Of a stretch of DNA of 64,000 nucleotides, positions 17,303-26,039 are shown one piece after another; the first letter of the stretch is position 1, and each line of letters starts with the position of its first letter. The notes under the pieces were generated by a model. It made no database searches, had not been told where the DNA came from, and saw only the letters and a program-made list of their open reading frames with translations. Source of the DNA: JAJDXW01 sp965214795 (GTDB lineage: Bacteria; Pseudomonadota; Gammaproteobacteria; HK1); the NCBI GenBank assembly GCA_965214795.1, contig OZ243976.1, positions 3,782,001 through 3,846,000 of the forward strand, read 5' to 3'. The position numbers and the translations under genes were made by a program.

Positions 17303-17816
17303 CCCCACCCCTTCGCGCACAAAGCCGCCCGCCACGCGCCAGTACAGCGCCCCGCGCAATGCCTTGTTGCGCCGTCCACCTTCCATCCGTGCCCGCAGCA
17401 CCGACAGCTCCGAGGCCGACATCGTCCCTCGGATGCCCAGAATGAGGCTGTCATCGTCGCTGCTCGGCAAATACACTTGGCTGTCCTCGATGAGCGCCAC
17501 ATCGTGCGTGCGACACAGGTCGAGGAGCTGAAACCACTCCACGGTGTTCCTCGCCAAGCGCGATATCTCGAGCCCGAACACGCCCCCGACCTGATCCCGG
17601 GCGAGCAGGCGGCACAGCTCGTCAAAGCCCGTGCGCGCGCCCTTCGCATGCGCGCCGGCACTGTGGCCAAGGTCAGCGTCGATCGTCCTGATCCGGGTCT
17701 CAGGCCAGCCGAACTCCCGGGCCCGCTCCCTCAGAGCGTACTGGCGCGCCGTCGATTCACGATGATTGCGCACCTGACCCGGCGTCGATTGCCGCACATA
17801 CACGACCGCCTGGCGC

Positions 17817-18005
17817 TCAAGATGCCGGGTCGTAATCTTCGTCGTGCTCATTGCGACTCTCCGCGTCCGCCAGCCGGACCATCACACGCGCCAGCTCCCG
17901 CACCAGACGCTGGCGGCTGTCCGGCGGCACCGCGTACCAGCGCTCCCACCGTTCCTCCCACGCCAGCACCGTCAGCAGCGGCAGTTCCCGTTGCTGTTGC
18001 GCCAT
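17817..18005 (-). CDS. Small ORF preceding the serine recombinase
   Basis: 62 residues starting MAQQQRELPLLTVLAWEERW, with a tryptophan-rich N-terminal half, a middle helix (RQRLVRELARVMVRLAD) and an acidic tail. It overlaps the recombinase start (17851) by 35 bp, so the two are translationally linked. It resembles short uncharacterised ORFs found in front of recombinases of this kind; no function is recognised. ATG at 18005 is the only good start. Confidence 0.6.
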   Translation of the reverse strand: MAQQQRELPLLTVLAWEERWERWYAVPPDSRQRLVRELARVMVRLADAESRNEHDEDYDPAS

Positions 18006-18311
18006 CCACCGCTCCGCATCGCTCCTCGAGAATGGCGAGAAGATTACGCAGTGCGACAAAATCGGACAATGCACCAGCCAGCCCAGACCCGTCAGCCGGC
18101 GCCGCGCCCAAGCTGGTCCACGACAGCGGCAGCCAGCACACCGTGCCGTCGGGCAACCGCAGCTTCGCCTTCGGACCGCGGATGCCCGCATTGCGCAAGC
18201 CGATGACTGTGACCGGCGCACCGTTGTACGGGTGCCTGGGACGGCAAATCGTGACCGGCTCCAGACCCTCCGGCGGTGGCGTGCCTTCATGTATAGCAAT
18301 GTGTGACCCTT
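17848..18311 (-). pseudogene. DUF5372-like gene, truncated at its 5' end by the element boundary
   Basis: The open frame runs from the element boundary leftward: VTICRPRHPYNGAPVTVIGL, then RGPKAKLRLPDGTVCWLPLSWTSLG, then a low-complexity Gly/Ala tail. The HP-x-x-G start and the L-P-x-SWT motif resemble DUF5372 proteins, which are often found with phage- or transposon-type recombinases. No ATG precedes the conserved part, so the start codon is missing or non-canonical. The C-terminal 60 residues overlap the small ORF in another frame and may not be real coding. Confidence 0.5.
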
Positions 18312-18393
18312 GTGGAGACCTTCGTGGACTTGAGCCGGTTCACCGTAAGCGGTACGAACGGCCCACCTTGCCAACCAGGGGCCCGCCGTGCAG

Positions 18394-20049
18394 TCAGCTT
18401 GACGCCGAGCTGAAGTTCCAGGGCAACAGCTCGCGGATGCGCGAGTGCGGGTGGCCGGCGGCGATCTTCTCCAGCGTGCTCTTGAGCCAGGCGTAGGGCT
18501 CCACGCCATTGAGCTTGCAGGTTTCGATGAGCGAGGCGATGCGCCCCCAGCCATGCGCCCCGTCGTCGTGGCCGGCGAACAGCGCGTTCTTGACATTGAG
18601 TTTGACGGGCCGCATCAGGTTCTCCACCGCGTTGGAGTCGATCTCCACGCGCCCATCGTAGAGAAAGACGAGCAACCCCTGCCACTGGTTGGCGATGTAG
18701 GTCAGCTTCTCGCCCAGGCGCGAGCGCGCTGAGACCCGCGAGCGCTGCTCGTCGAGCCACACCCCGAACCGGTTCACCAGCGGCGCCGATTCGTCCCACC
18801 GGATCGCTTGGCGCGTGGCCGGCGGCTCGCCTCGGATCTTCTTCTCGACCGCATACAGCCGCGCGATACGTTGCAGGCCCGCCTCGGCGATCGGCGAGGC
18901 GCTGGTGTCGAGCGCCTCCTTGAGCGCCCGGCGCACGTGCGCCCAGCAATGGGCCAGCCGCAAGGCGCCACCCGGACGGTCCGACCGGCTCAGCCGCTTG
19001 TACCCGGCGTAGCCATCGGTCTGCAACGTCCCGCTGAACCCCTCGAGCACCTGCTCGCCATGGTGACCACCACGACCGGGCGCGTAGGCATACACCACCC
19101 CCGGGGGGTCCGGACCGCCCCAGGACCGGTCGTCGCGCGCCATCGTCCACAGATACCCCGTCTTGGTCCGGCCCCGGCCCGGGTCGAGCACCGGCACCGT
19201 GGTCTCGTCCATAAACAGCTTCTCAGACCTCTTCAACTCCGCCGCCAGGCAATCGACCACCGGCTGGAGGTGAAACGACGCCTTGCCGACCCACCCGGCC
19301 AGGGTCGAACGGTGCAGGTCCAGACCCGAGCGGGCAAGCATCTGCGATTGCCGATACAGCGGAAGATGGTCCGCGTACTTCGACACGAGCACGTGGGCGA
19401 GCGCGCCTTCGCTCGGCAGTCCACCCTCGATCAGATGCGCCGGCGCCGGTGCCTGGGTGACACCTTCCTCACACACCCGGCAGGCGTACTTCGGGCGCAC
19501 GGTGACGAGAACCCGAAGCTGCGCCGGAACGATGTCGAGCCGCTCGGTGCGGTCCTCGCCGATGCGCACCATCTCGCCGCACCCGCACGGGCAGTGCGTG
19601 CTGCGGGGCTCGATCACCTGCTCGACCCGGGGCAGATGTTCGGGAAGATGGCCGAGGTTGCGCTCGGGCGCGCGGCGCTTGCGAGGCGACCCCGGGGTCG
19701 CGCTCGCCGGAGGCGCTGGTTCGAGCTCGGCCACCGCCCCTTCGAGCGCCTCGAAGGCGAGCTGGAGCTGGTCAGGGTGCAGCTTCTCGGACTTCTTTCC
19801 GTACAGCAACCGGCGCAGCTCGCGTACCAGATGCTCCAGACGGCGGTTACGGTCGGTCAGCGAGGCGACCTCGGCACGCAACCCCTCGACCACCGCCCCG
19901 GGACCTCGATGCTCCCGCTGCCCGCGGCCCTCGCACCACCTCGCATCCTCGCCGCGCAGTGTCTCGACCGCCGCCTTCGGGGCCTCGAACAGCGCCCAAA
20001 AGGGCGGTGCAAGCGACTGCGAACCGACCGTGCCAGGATGCGTTCCCAT
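18394..20049 (-). CDS. tnpC: IS66 transposase TnpC
   Basis: 551 residues. An N-terminal coiled coil and LLYGKKSEKLHPDQ precede a zinc-binding segment (CPCGCGEM; CRVCEEG). The IS66 DDE core follows: MDETTVPVLDPG, LQTDGYAGY, LAHCWAHVRR, YDGRVEIDSNAVENLMRP and GWGRIASLIETCKLNGVEPYAWL. The length and motif order are complete. It is separated from TnpB by 55 bp. Confidence 0.93.
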   Translation of the reverse strand: MGTHPGTVGSQSLAPPFWALFEAPKAAVETLRGEDARWCEGRGQREHRGPGAVVEGLRAEVASLTDRNRRLEHLVRELRRLLYGKKSEKLHPDQLQLAFEALEGAVAELEPAPPASATPGSPRKRRAPERNLGHLPEHLPRVEQVIEPRSTHCPCGCGEMVRIGEDRTERLDIVPAQLRVLVTVRPKYACRVCEEGVTQAPAPAHLIEGGLPSEGALAHVLVSKYADHLPLYRQSQMLARSGLDLHRSTLAGWVGKASFHLQPVVDCLAAELKRSEKLFMDETTVPVLDPGRGRTKTGYLWTMARDDRSWGGPDPPGVVYAYAPGRGGHHGEQVLEGFSGTLQTDGYAGYKRLSRSDRPGGALRLAHCWAHVRRALKEALDTSASPIAEAGLQRIARLYAVEKKIRGEPPATRQAIRWDESAPLVNRFGVWLDEQRSRVSARSRLGEKLTYIANQWQGLLVFLYDGRVEIDSNAVENLMRPVKLNVKNALFAGHDDGAHGWGRIASLIETCKLNGVEPYAWLKSTLEKIAAGHPHSRIRELLPWNFSSASS

Positions 20050-20104
20050 GACAAAATGCTATCACAAGATCAGCGTGTTATAGGAGGGCTCGACAATCCC
20101 CCGA

Positions 20105-20452
20105 TCACCCCGCGGTCAGGGGCCGGCGCACCGGTGGCCGGCACATCCGGCGCCAGTCCAGACCCTCGAACAATGCCTCGAACTGCGCGCGCGACAGCCG
20201 CATCACCCCGTCGCGCACCGTCGGCCAAGCGAACCGACCCTGCTCCAGACGCTTCGACGCCAGCACCAGACCCGTCCCATCCCACCACAGCACCTTCACC
20301 CGGTCCAAGCGCTTGGGACGGAACACCACCGCCACCCCGGAGTACGGATCCAGACCGAGCTCGTGCTCCACAACCGCCGCCAGACCGTCATGCCCCTTGC
20401 GGAAGTCCACCGGCCGCGTCGCCACCACCACACCCCTCCCCGCGACCATCAT
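20105..20452 (-). CDS. tnpB: IS66 accessory protein TnpB (Orf2)
   Basis: 115 residues with the classic IS66 Orf2 pattern: VVVATRPVDFRKGHDGLAAV, FRPKRLDRVKVLWWDGTGLVL, KRLEQGRFAWP. The start (tandem ATG-ATG at 20452) overlaps the TnpA stop, consistent with translational coupling. Confidence 0.92.
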   Translation of the reverse strand: MMVAGRGVVVATRPVDFRKGHDGLAAVVEHELGLDPYSGVAVVFRPKRLDRVKVLWWDGTGLVLASKRLEQGRFAWPTVRDGVMRLSRAQFEALFEGLDWRRMCRPPVRRPLTAG

Positions 20453-20883
20453 CGAAGCCCCCGCAGCGCCGCCGCAACTTCCGCGATCCGACCCGCGCCG
20501 ACCTCGCCTGCCAGGCGCACCGTCACCCCGCGCGCCTCGATCACCACCGACCCCATCGCACCGCAAACCGCAGCACTGTCCACCTCCACCGTGGCGAAGG
20601 CCGGCGGTGGCTCGGGCGTGACCGCCGCCGAGGGTGAAAAGGACGGCACACCAAGCTTGCCCGCGCGGGCCAGACCGCGCCACGACGATAGCTGCCATCG
20701 CGATACCCCGTAGCGGCGCGCGACCTCGCCTACGCGATTCCCCGCCCGGAAGCTCTCGTGCACCACCCGCGCCTTCTCCTCGGCGCTCCAGCGCCGGCGC
20801 GACCGCCGCGGCGCAACAACCCCCGAGTGCTCCTCCGCCGACCGTTCACCACCGGCGGCGAAATCTCGTTCCGTATCCTGCAT
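20449..20883 (-). CDS. tnpA: IS66 accessory protein TnpA (Orf1)
   Basis: 144 residues with an HTH (RWSAEEKARVVHES, EVARRYGVSRWQLSSWRG) and a C-terminal region (VVIEARGVTVRLAGEVGAGR) typical of IS66 TnpA. The start at 20883 has GGGAGG 8 nt upstream. It is the first gene of the IS66 operon. Confidence 0.9.
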   Translation of the reverse strand: MQDTERDFAAGGERSAEEHSGVVAPRRSRRRWSAEEKARVVHESFRAGNRVGEVARRYGVSRWQLSSWRGLARAGKLGVPSFSPSAAVTPEPPPAFATVEVDSAAVCGAMGSVVIEARGVTVRLAGEVGAGRIAEVAAALRGLR

Positions 20884-22509
20884 CGGATGACCCTCCCAGT
20901 GAAAACGGACATCCAATAGCATCTTTCCATCAATCGGAAGGTGGGCCACTCGTAGCGCTTACGGTTCACCGGCGCGAGCTACCGGGCGGCGAACTGGCAG
21001 TGGGTGGGCCAGACCAAGGGCAAGGGTTCGGTGCGCCCGCCCAAGGGGGTGTTCGTCTACCCGCTGGACGAGGAGTTCCGGGCGATACTGAGGACCGGGC
21101 GCCGGCCCGCGCGACGGCGCCGGGCACCGAAGGGCTTGGCCCCCTCGCTCGTCGAGCCGTGGCGGGCGCTGGTCGATGCGGTGGTGGCCGTGGCCCACGA
21201 CTTCGACCGGCACTGGCAACAACGCCAGCGCTCGCTCAACACGCTGCTCGTGGTGCTGTTCATCTTCCGCCTGGTGCTGTCGAAGGGCCGCCAGGGCTAC
21301 GCGGCGACCCTGGTCGAGCTGTGGGAGCAGTGCCGCCGGCTCGGGGTCGCGCTGCCGCAGCCGGCCCCGGTCTCGCCCTCGGCGATGTGCAAGGCCCGCG
21401 CCAAGGTGCACGAGAACCTGCTGCGCACCGTGCACGGCGAAGTGCTGCGCCGCGCCGGCGCGCGCGCCCTGGAGCCCCGGTGGAAGAGGCACCGGCTGTT
21501 CGCGGTGGACGGCTCGAAGCTGAACCTGCCCCGGCCCCTGGTGAAGGCCGGCTACCGGCGGCCCGCGGACAACGCCCACTACCCCCAGGGCCTGCTCAGT
21601 TGCCTGTATGCGTTGCGGGCCAAGGTCCCGGTCGACTTCGACCTGCTGCGCCATGACAACGAGAGACAGGCCGCGCGGGCCCATCTGAAGGCGTTGTCGC
21701 CCAACGACGTGGTGGTCTACGACCGCGGCTATTTCTCCCAGGCGCTGCTGGGCGAACACCTCGCGCGGGGCATGCATGCGGTGTTCCGGCTCCAGGCCAA
21801 TGCCAACGCCGCAGTGTGCGCGTTCGTGCGCAGCACCGACACCGACCGGGTGGTCGACATCGCCCCCGGGCAAGCCCCCCCGGGGGGCCGCGTAGCGCTG
21901 CGATGGCGCCTGGTGAAGTACGAGGTCGCCGGCTCGCCCTACGTGTTGGGCACCACCCTGCTCGACCGCGAGCGCTACCCCATTGCCGAGCTCTCGGACC
22001 TGTACCACGAGCGCTGGGGCATTGAGGAACTGTACAAGGTGTCGAAGCACACCCTTGGCATCGAGGACTTCCACGGCCAAAGCGAGCGCGGGGTGAAGCA
22101 GGAGCTGTTCGCGCACTTCGTCCTCATCACCCTCACGCGGCTGCTCTCCAATCACGGCGAAGACCGGCTCGGGGCCGACCGCGCCGCACGCGACAAAACC
22201 CAAGTCCGGGTGAACTTCAAAAACTCCCTGCTCACCGTCGCGCGCCACCTCGAGGGGCTGTTCCTCCAGCACGCGGCGGGGCTCGGCAAAACCCTCTCGC
22301 TCATCATGGACGCGATGGTGGCGTGCCGCCACAAGCTGCGCCCCAACCGCTCCTACCCGCGACGCTCGCGAAAGCCGATCGGCAAATGGAAGCCGGCGAA
22401 AGCCGTCGCCGCGCGGTGAGGAGACAAGCCATGCCAGCCGCAGGACAACCGATGAGGCCCGCAACCGCATCCTTAAGTGAATGGCGTTCTCTCTTAAGTG
22501 AATGCCATT

Positions 22510-22526
22510 GGGGGGGGGGGGGGGGG
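22510..22526. repeat. Poly-G tract (17 nt), junction 4
   Basis: Between the right terminus of IS4-type copy 2 (GAATGCCATT) and the left terminus of MITE 2 (CAATGGCATTC), the same arrangement as junction 2. Confidence 0.9.
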
Positions 22527-22681
22527 CAATGGCATTCACTTAAGGCCATGTTTCCATCATGTTTCCCTCCGACGACACGGAGCGGGTTCCGTAACATGTT
22601 GATTTTGGCGGGAACAGAATTCAGCGAAAGCTCTCGGAATCGGGGCATCGGGCACGGATCCGCCTTAAGTGAATGCCATTA
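22527..22681. mobile_element. MITE-like element 2 sharing the IS4-type terminal repeats
   Basis: 155 bp with inverted termini CAATGGCATTCACTTAAGG and CCTTAAGTGAATGCCATT. The interior differs from MITE 1 except for AACATGTTGATTTTG and the GGATCCGCC/GATCCGCC preceding the right repeat. It has no coding capacity. Confidence 0.8.
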
Positions 22682-22701
22682 GGGGGGGGGGGGGGGGGGG
22701 G
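22682..22701. repeat. Poly-G tract (20 nt), junction 5
   Basis: Last junction, between MITE 2 and the 3' part of the disrupted membrane gene, which resumes at 22702 in frame with the G codons. Confidence 0.9.
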
Positions 22702-24583
22702 CACTGCCGGCTACGCGCCGTACAACCGATTTCCGATGGGCGGTTACGCACTCCTGAAGCTGGCCACCCTGCCCTTCGGCGACGATCTGTCGGCGGCGGT
22801 CTACGCCGCCAGGATGTTGATGCTGCTGTTCTTCGCCGCCGCCGCGGTTCTGGGGTACCTTGCGATTCTCAGGCTCATCGATTCCACATCCAACCGGTGG
22901 ATCGCCCTGACGGCCACGCTCCTGGCGTTCTCTTCGCCCTACAGTCTGTATTACAACGACATGATCCACCCCAAGACGGCCATGGATCTGTTCGGCATCA
23001 TGTTGACCTTTCACGGCATGGTCGTTTTCGTCCAGAAGGGCCGCTTCCGGCAGTTGCTGGCCAAAGCCTGCGTGTCACTGCTGCTGGGCTGGCACGTCTT
23101 CGCGCTGTTTCTGGCGTTCATCGCGCTCGGCGTGGTCAGCGAACTTGTCCGTGTGCGTTCGGCCGGGCCCGATCACGTCAACCGGAAGCACTTGACGGCT
23201 TCGGCCGCCACGCCCCTTCTCGGTCGTTACCTGACGCTCGGCGCGGTGGCGTCGCTTGTCGGCGTGTCGATCCTGACCTTCAATTTTGCCAATGAATGGC
23301 GTGCACTGGACGGTAGCCACACACTGACGGAATTGCCGTCCTTCCAGTCGATGCTGAAGCGCATCGGGGTGGATACGGCCTACTACGTCCATGGTGGCCT
23401 GGACTGGCCGTCATTCCTGGAGACGCAGTTCTCGCGCATCGGCGGCGGTATCTCGCTTCCCTTCTCCGTGGCGAGTCGCGTCAATGATGCCGCGGCGATG
23501 GATCCGACCACGCCGTGGGGATCGCAGGGCGCCATCATCGGCTACGTCATGTCCGGAGCGTGCCTGGCGTCCCTGATCGGCCTGATGCTTGTCCGCCGGC
23601 TCCGCCATCGGCTCCTGCTGGCGACCCTGGTGCTGTCCGGCTTCTGCTGGTCGCTGCCCATGCGCTACAACGTCCGCTTCCACGACTACGAGAGTCTGTT
23701 CCATCTCGGTATTCCGCTGGTCCTGTTCTCGCTCGTTCTGCTGGGCGTGCGCCGCTTGGCCGGCGGCCGCGCGATCATCGGCCTGGCCATCGCCACGCTG
23801 CTGGTTTTCGTTTCTTCCACCTACGAGATGGGCCGGATCGGTCACGACGCGGAGGCGGCGGATATCCAGGAAGCGCTCGTCGCCGACTTCGAAGTCATCC
23901 GGGAAATCGCGGCGGGCGGAAGTGTCGTCGCCGCGACGCAATACGATTCCAGGGCACTCACCCGGTTCGCCGGCGCGCGCCACGCGCTGCATTACTATCT
24001 GTCCGGAAGCCTCATTACATACCATGGCAATCTCGACAGAGCCGACTTCCTGCTCACACGCGACCGCGCCGCGGGAGTCCCCACGCTCACCCCGGACAAC
24101 CGTGTGATGTTTCTGTACGACTCGGCCAGCCTGATCGAGGTGTTTTGGTCAGCGTACCAGTCGATCCGGTCCGACGGGCCCGTGAGTCGCTCGCACTTCG
24201 ACGTGTATCTCCATGGTCCCGGCGGCACCGGTGCCAGCACCTTGTCCTACGCCAAGGAACCGTGTTCCAAGAAGGACAGAAAGGGGGCGTTCTTCCTGAA
24301 CATCACGCCCATCGATCCGGATGACCTTGCCGAAGACCGCGCGGAGCACGGGTTCGAGTCCCGCTACTTCGACTTCTACGAAGAGTCCGGCCTCGCGTTC
24401 CGCGGCGCGTGCGTGGTGACCGTCGATCTTCCCGATTACGAGATCGCCAGTATCACCACCGGTCAGTTGGCCCCTCGGTTCATTTCCGGCGAGGGCGAGG
24501 ACGGATCATGGGAGGCAAGTTTCAATCTCGACGCCCTGTCGCCAACAGAGCCCACGCCGGAGGACGGCAAGGATGGAACATGA
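22702..24583 (+). pseudogene. 3' fragment of the split membrane glycosyltransferase-like gene
   Basis: About 626 codons. It begins TAGYAPYNRFPMGGYALLKL and contains many hydrophobic helices, for example MLMLLFFAAAAVLGYLAIL, VSLLLGWHVFALFLAFIALG and FSLVLLGV. A loop NDMIHPKTAMDLFG and a soluble C-terminal domain of about 230 residues follow. The architecture suits a GT-C-type polyprenyl-sugar-dependent transferase. It lacks its own start after the poly-G, so function is lost unless translation reinitiates. The downstream flippase-like and GT2 genes suggest a role in glycolipid or polysaccharide modification. Codon use is less GC-extreme than in flanking core genes, suggesting acquired DNA. Confidence 0.72.
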
Positions 24584-24602
24584 GAGGCAAGTTTCAATCT
24601 CG
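24513..24602. repeat. 18-bp direct repeat pair at the end of the membrane gene
   Basis: AGGCAAGTTTCAATCTCG occurs at 24513-24530 and again at 24585-24602, with similarity extending a few bases upstream (CATGGG/CATGAG). The first copy is coding and the second follows the stop. Only two copies exist, so this is a local partial duplication rather than an array. Confidence 0.7.
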
Positions 24603-25130
24603 GCGAGTGACGCGGTGCCGGCCATCGCTTGACCGGAGGGACACCGGCCACGATGCCGTCGATGCCGACCCGAACACCCGCGATGGCTCCGGCGGCTCCG
24701 GCCCGCAACGAGCATGGTCCGACAGAGCCTGGATGCCGGAGCGGACGGTTCGGCGCGGAGCGCCTCCCGCGTCACGTGGCCGCGGCGCCCGGTCGCCTCG
24801 CGGATGGCGTCAGGGCCGATCTGTTCCCGGATGTCCCCGGTGACCGCCGGACAGCGTGGATCCTTGACGCGGAATCTCATTCTTCGGTTGACGACGAATT
24901 CGGGCGAAGAGATCCGCGATCGACATAACTCTTTGCATTTATTGGATATGGTCGAGAAAATAAACCAATTTTGCGGATGGCGTGAAGAGTCGAATATGGA
25001 TTGCGGTGACCGTCATATGACCAATCGACTCGATCGGGATAATTGCCGGGACACCGGTAACGGTCCCGGAAAGGAACCGGCTTCAACGAGTTCCTCTCGC
25101 TCCGTGGCAACCGGGTTGAGAAATGAGGGG
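24584..25130. other. Intergenic region with an AT-rich patch
   Basis: 547 bp without a convincing gene. The first 300 bp is GC-rich. An unusually AT-rich stretch at 24925-24990 (for example TTGCATTTATTGGATATGGT) is the likeliest promoter for the two genes downstream. An in-frame ATG at 25017 could extend the next gene by 38 codons. Confidence 0.4.
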
Positions 25131-26039
25131 ATGAACAAGGGCAACGTCCTGTCGTTGTCGATCGGTGCGGGGCTGGCCATCGGTCTGCTTGTACTGGCCC
25201 AGTTGACTGTTGGCTGGACCAATGTGCTGGCGCCCTGGCGGGAAGTAGAGCCCGACCGGCTACTCGTGCCGGCGGGGCTGCTTGTCCTGAGTCACTTGGT
25301 CAGGTGCGTCCGCCTGGTGGACTGGTTCCCCGCTGTTTCAGCGGCCCCCGCGCTGAAAGTCGTCCTGCTCCACAACTTCTGGAACAACCTTTTGCCGATG
25401 CGCGCCGGCGAAGCCAGCTTCCCGTTGCTTCTGCATCGTTACTGCGGCCTCGGGTTCGGTCATTCGGTTGCCGCCTTGCTTTATTTCCGGCTGCTGGATC
25501 TGCTGTGTGTCGCAAGTCTGTTTACCTTTGTATTGGCGTTGCGTGGCGGCCTGTACTGGCTCGCCTTCGTCGTCCTGCCGGGCTTGGCCAGTGTCATTCC
25601 ACTACTGGCATTCATCATGAGGCGGTTGCCCCGGCCCGGGCCGGAACGTCTGGGGCGCTGGTTCGACTCGCTGCTGTCGGCGTTCCAGGTACCGGCGGCC
25701 AAGCTGTGGCGTTGCCTGGGCTGGGCATTGCTCAACTGGGGTATCAAGCTCACTGCCTTTGCGCTGGTACTCGTCGTGTTTGCCGAGGTGGACCTGTTTA
25801 CCGGTACGATAGGCGCCGTGGGAGGCGAACTGACGAGCGTGCTGCCCATTCACGGCCTTGCCGGCGCCGGCTCCTACGAGGCGGGCGTCCTGGCGTTCCT
25901 CTACGGCTTGGGCGTGGACTATGAACTGGCGCTTGCGGCAGGGATCAATCTGCACCTGTTCCTGCTTTCGGTCACCTTGGTGCTGGGTATGCTGGGACAA
26001 CTGTTGCTGCGAGTTACGGCTTCAAAGGATCTTCAATGA
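25131..26039 (+). CDS. Flippase-like membrane protein (lysylphosphatidylglycerol synthase TM / UPF0104 type)
   Basis: 302 residues with about 8 transmembrane helices. Family features are LVRCVRLVDWFPAV, the FWNNLLPMRAGEASFP motif (the N-x-x-x-P-x-R-x-G-E signature of this superfamily) and LPIHGLAGAGSYEAG near the end. The superfamily includes MprF transmembrane domains and AglD; members are thought to move or present lipid-linked substrates. It overlaps the next gene by ATGA, so it acts with the GT2 enzyme. The start at 25131 (MNKGNVLSLS) mirrors the NEGM-K start of the split gene upstream; an alternative is 25017. Confidence 0.78.
   Translation: MNKGNVLSLSIGAGLAIGLLVLAQLTVGWTNVLAPWREVEPDRLLVPAGLLVLSHLVRCVRLVDWFPAVSAAPALKVVLLHNFWNNLLPMRAGEASFPLLLHRYCGLGFGHSVAALLYFRLLDLLCVASLFTFVLALRGGLYWLAFVVLPGLASVIPLLAFIMRRLPRPGPERLGRWFDSLLSAFQVPAAKLWRCLGWALLNWGIKLTAFALVLVVFAEVDLFTGTIGAVGGELTSVLPIHGLAGAGSYEAGVLAFLYGLGVDYELALAAGINLHLFLLSVTLVLGMLGQLLLRVTASKDLQ

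Larger units (their letters stand above)
15894..17307 (+). mobile_element. IS3-family element A, copy 2
   Basis: 1414 bp, the same as copy 1 (offset 4588), in the same orientation, inserted in the serine recombinase gene. The flanks are C4 on both sides. A 4-bp duplication (CCCC) restores the recombinase reading frame, whereas 3 bp would not. Copy 1 shows a 3-bp duplication, so this element appears to make 3-4 bp duplications. Confidence 0.9.
11272..17851 (-). pseudogene. Large serine recombinase gene broken by three IS3-family insertions
   Basis: Segments in reading order are 17851-17308, 15893-14482, 12926-12720 and 11305-11272. Removing the three IS elements with their duplications gives one continuous frame of 728 codons ending in TGA at 11272-11274. 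The N-terminal resolvase domain has the catalytic serine in VVYVRQSTPGQ and EISRLARN. The join across the first IS reads VREGDTIRKDPDQRVQ. A recombinase domain, a zinc ribbon (CGHCGYGM) and a coiled region follow, then two tandem MerR-like helix-turn-helix repeats (AARELAVTETTLYRWV; AMQRLGVSRQTIWNRV). The last three residues are VRKM-type sequence continuing into QPQG and stop. The gene is inactive here, but its original reading is fully recoverable. Confidence 0.8.
11064..18311 (-). mobile_element. Serine-recombinase element (DUF5372-like + small ORF + recombinase) with three IS3 insertions
   Basis: Insertion in IS4-type copy 2, flanked by GTGGA at 11059-11063 and 18312-18316. Its own genes are on the minus strand: a DUF5372-like gene truncated at the right boundary, a 62-codon ORF and a large serine recombinase. 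After removing three IS copies the element is about 2.9 kb. No convincing terminal inverted repeats are seen, which fits recombinase-mediated insertion at a short core. Bases 11064-11271 beyond the recombinase stop carry no gene; a small hairpin (AAATCCG and CGGATTT, ending in a T run at about 11127-11156) may be a terminator of something reading rightward. Confidence 0.7.
18345..20962 (-). mobile_element. IS66-family element
   Basis: 2618 bp with ends GTAAGCGGTACGAACGGCCC (left) and GTAAGCGCTACGAGTGGCCC (right, reverse complement). It is flanked by the 8-bp duplication GGTTCACC (18337-18344 and 20963-20970), the hallmark of IS66. All three canonical genes are intact on the minus strand. It is inserted in the transposase gene of IS4-type copy 2. 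Confidence 0.93.
10348..22419 (+). pseudogene. DruA-like/IS4 transposase gene of copy 2, interrupted
   Basis: Coding pieces are 10348-11063, 18312-18344 and 20971-22419 (or 20963 if the second duplication is counted). The N-terminal piece ends at HHGYRPVLVE, the 33-bp middle piece encodes ETFVDLSRFT, and the C-terminal piece resumes at TGASYRAANW and keeps both catalytic Asp residues and the YREK motif. Compared with copy 1 there is an Asn-to-Asp change (RRLADDW) and a 9-bp deletion near the end (KPAKAVAAR rather than KPAKAAKAVAAR). No functional product is expected. Confidence 0.85.

Noticed and set aside
24513..24602. GTTTCAATC-containing direct repeats as a small CRISPR
   Set aside because: Only two copies, one inside a coding sequence, and the 72-bp spacing is not array-like.
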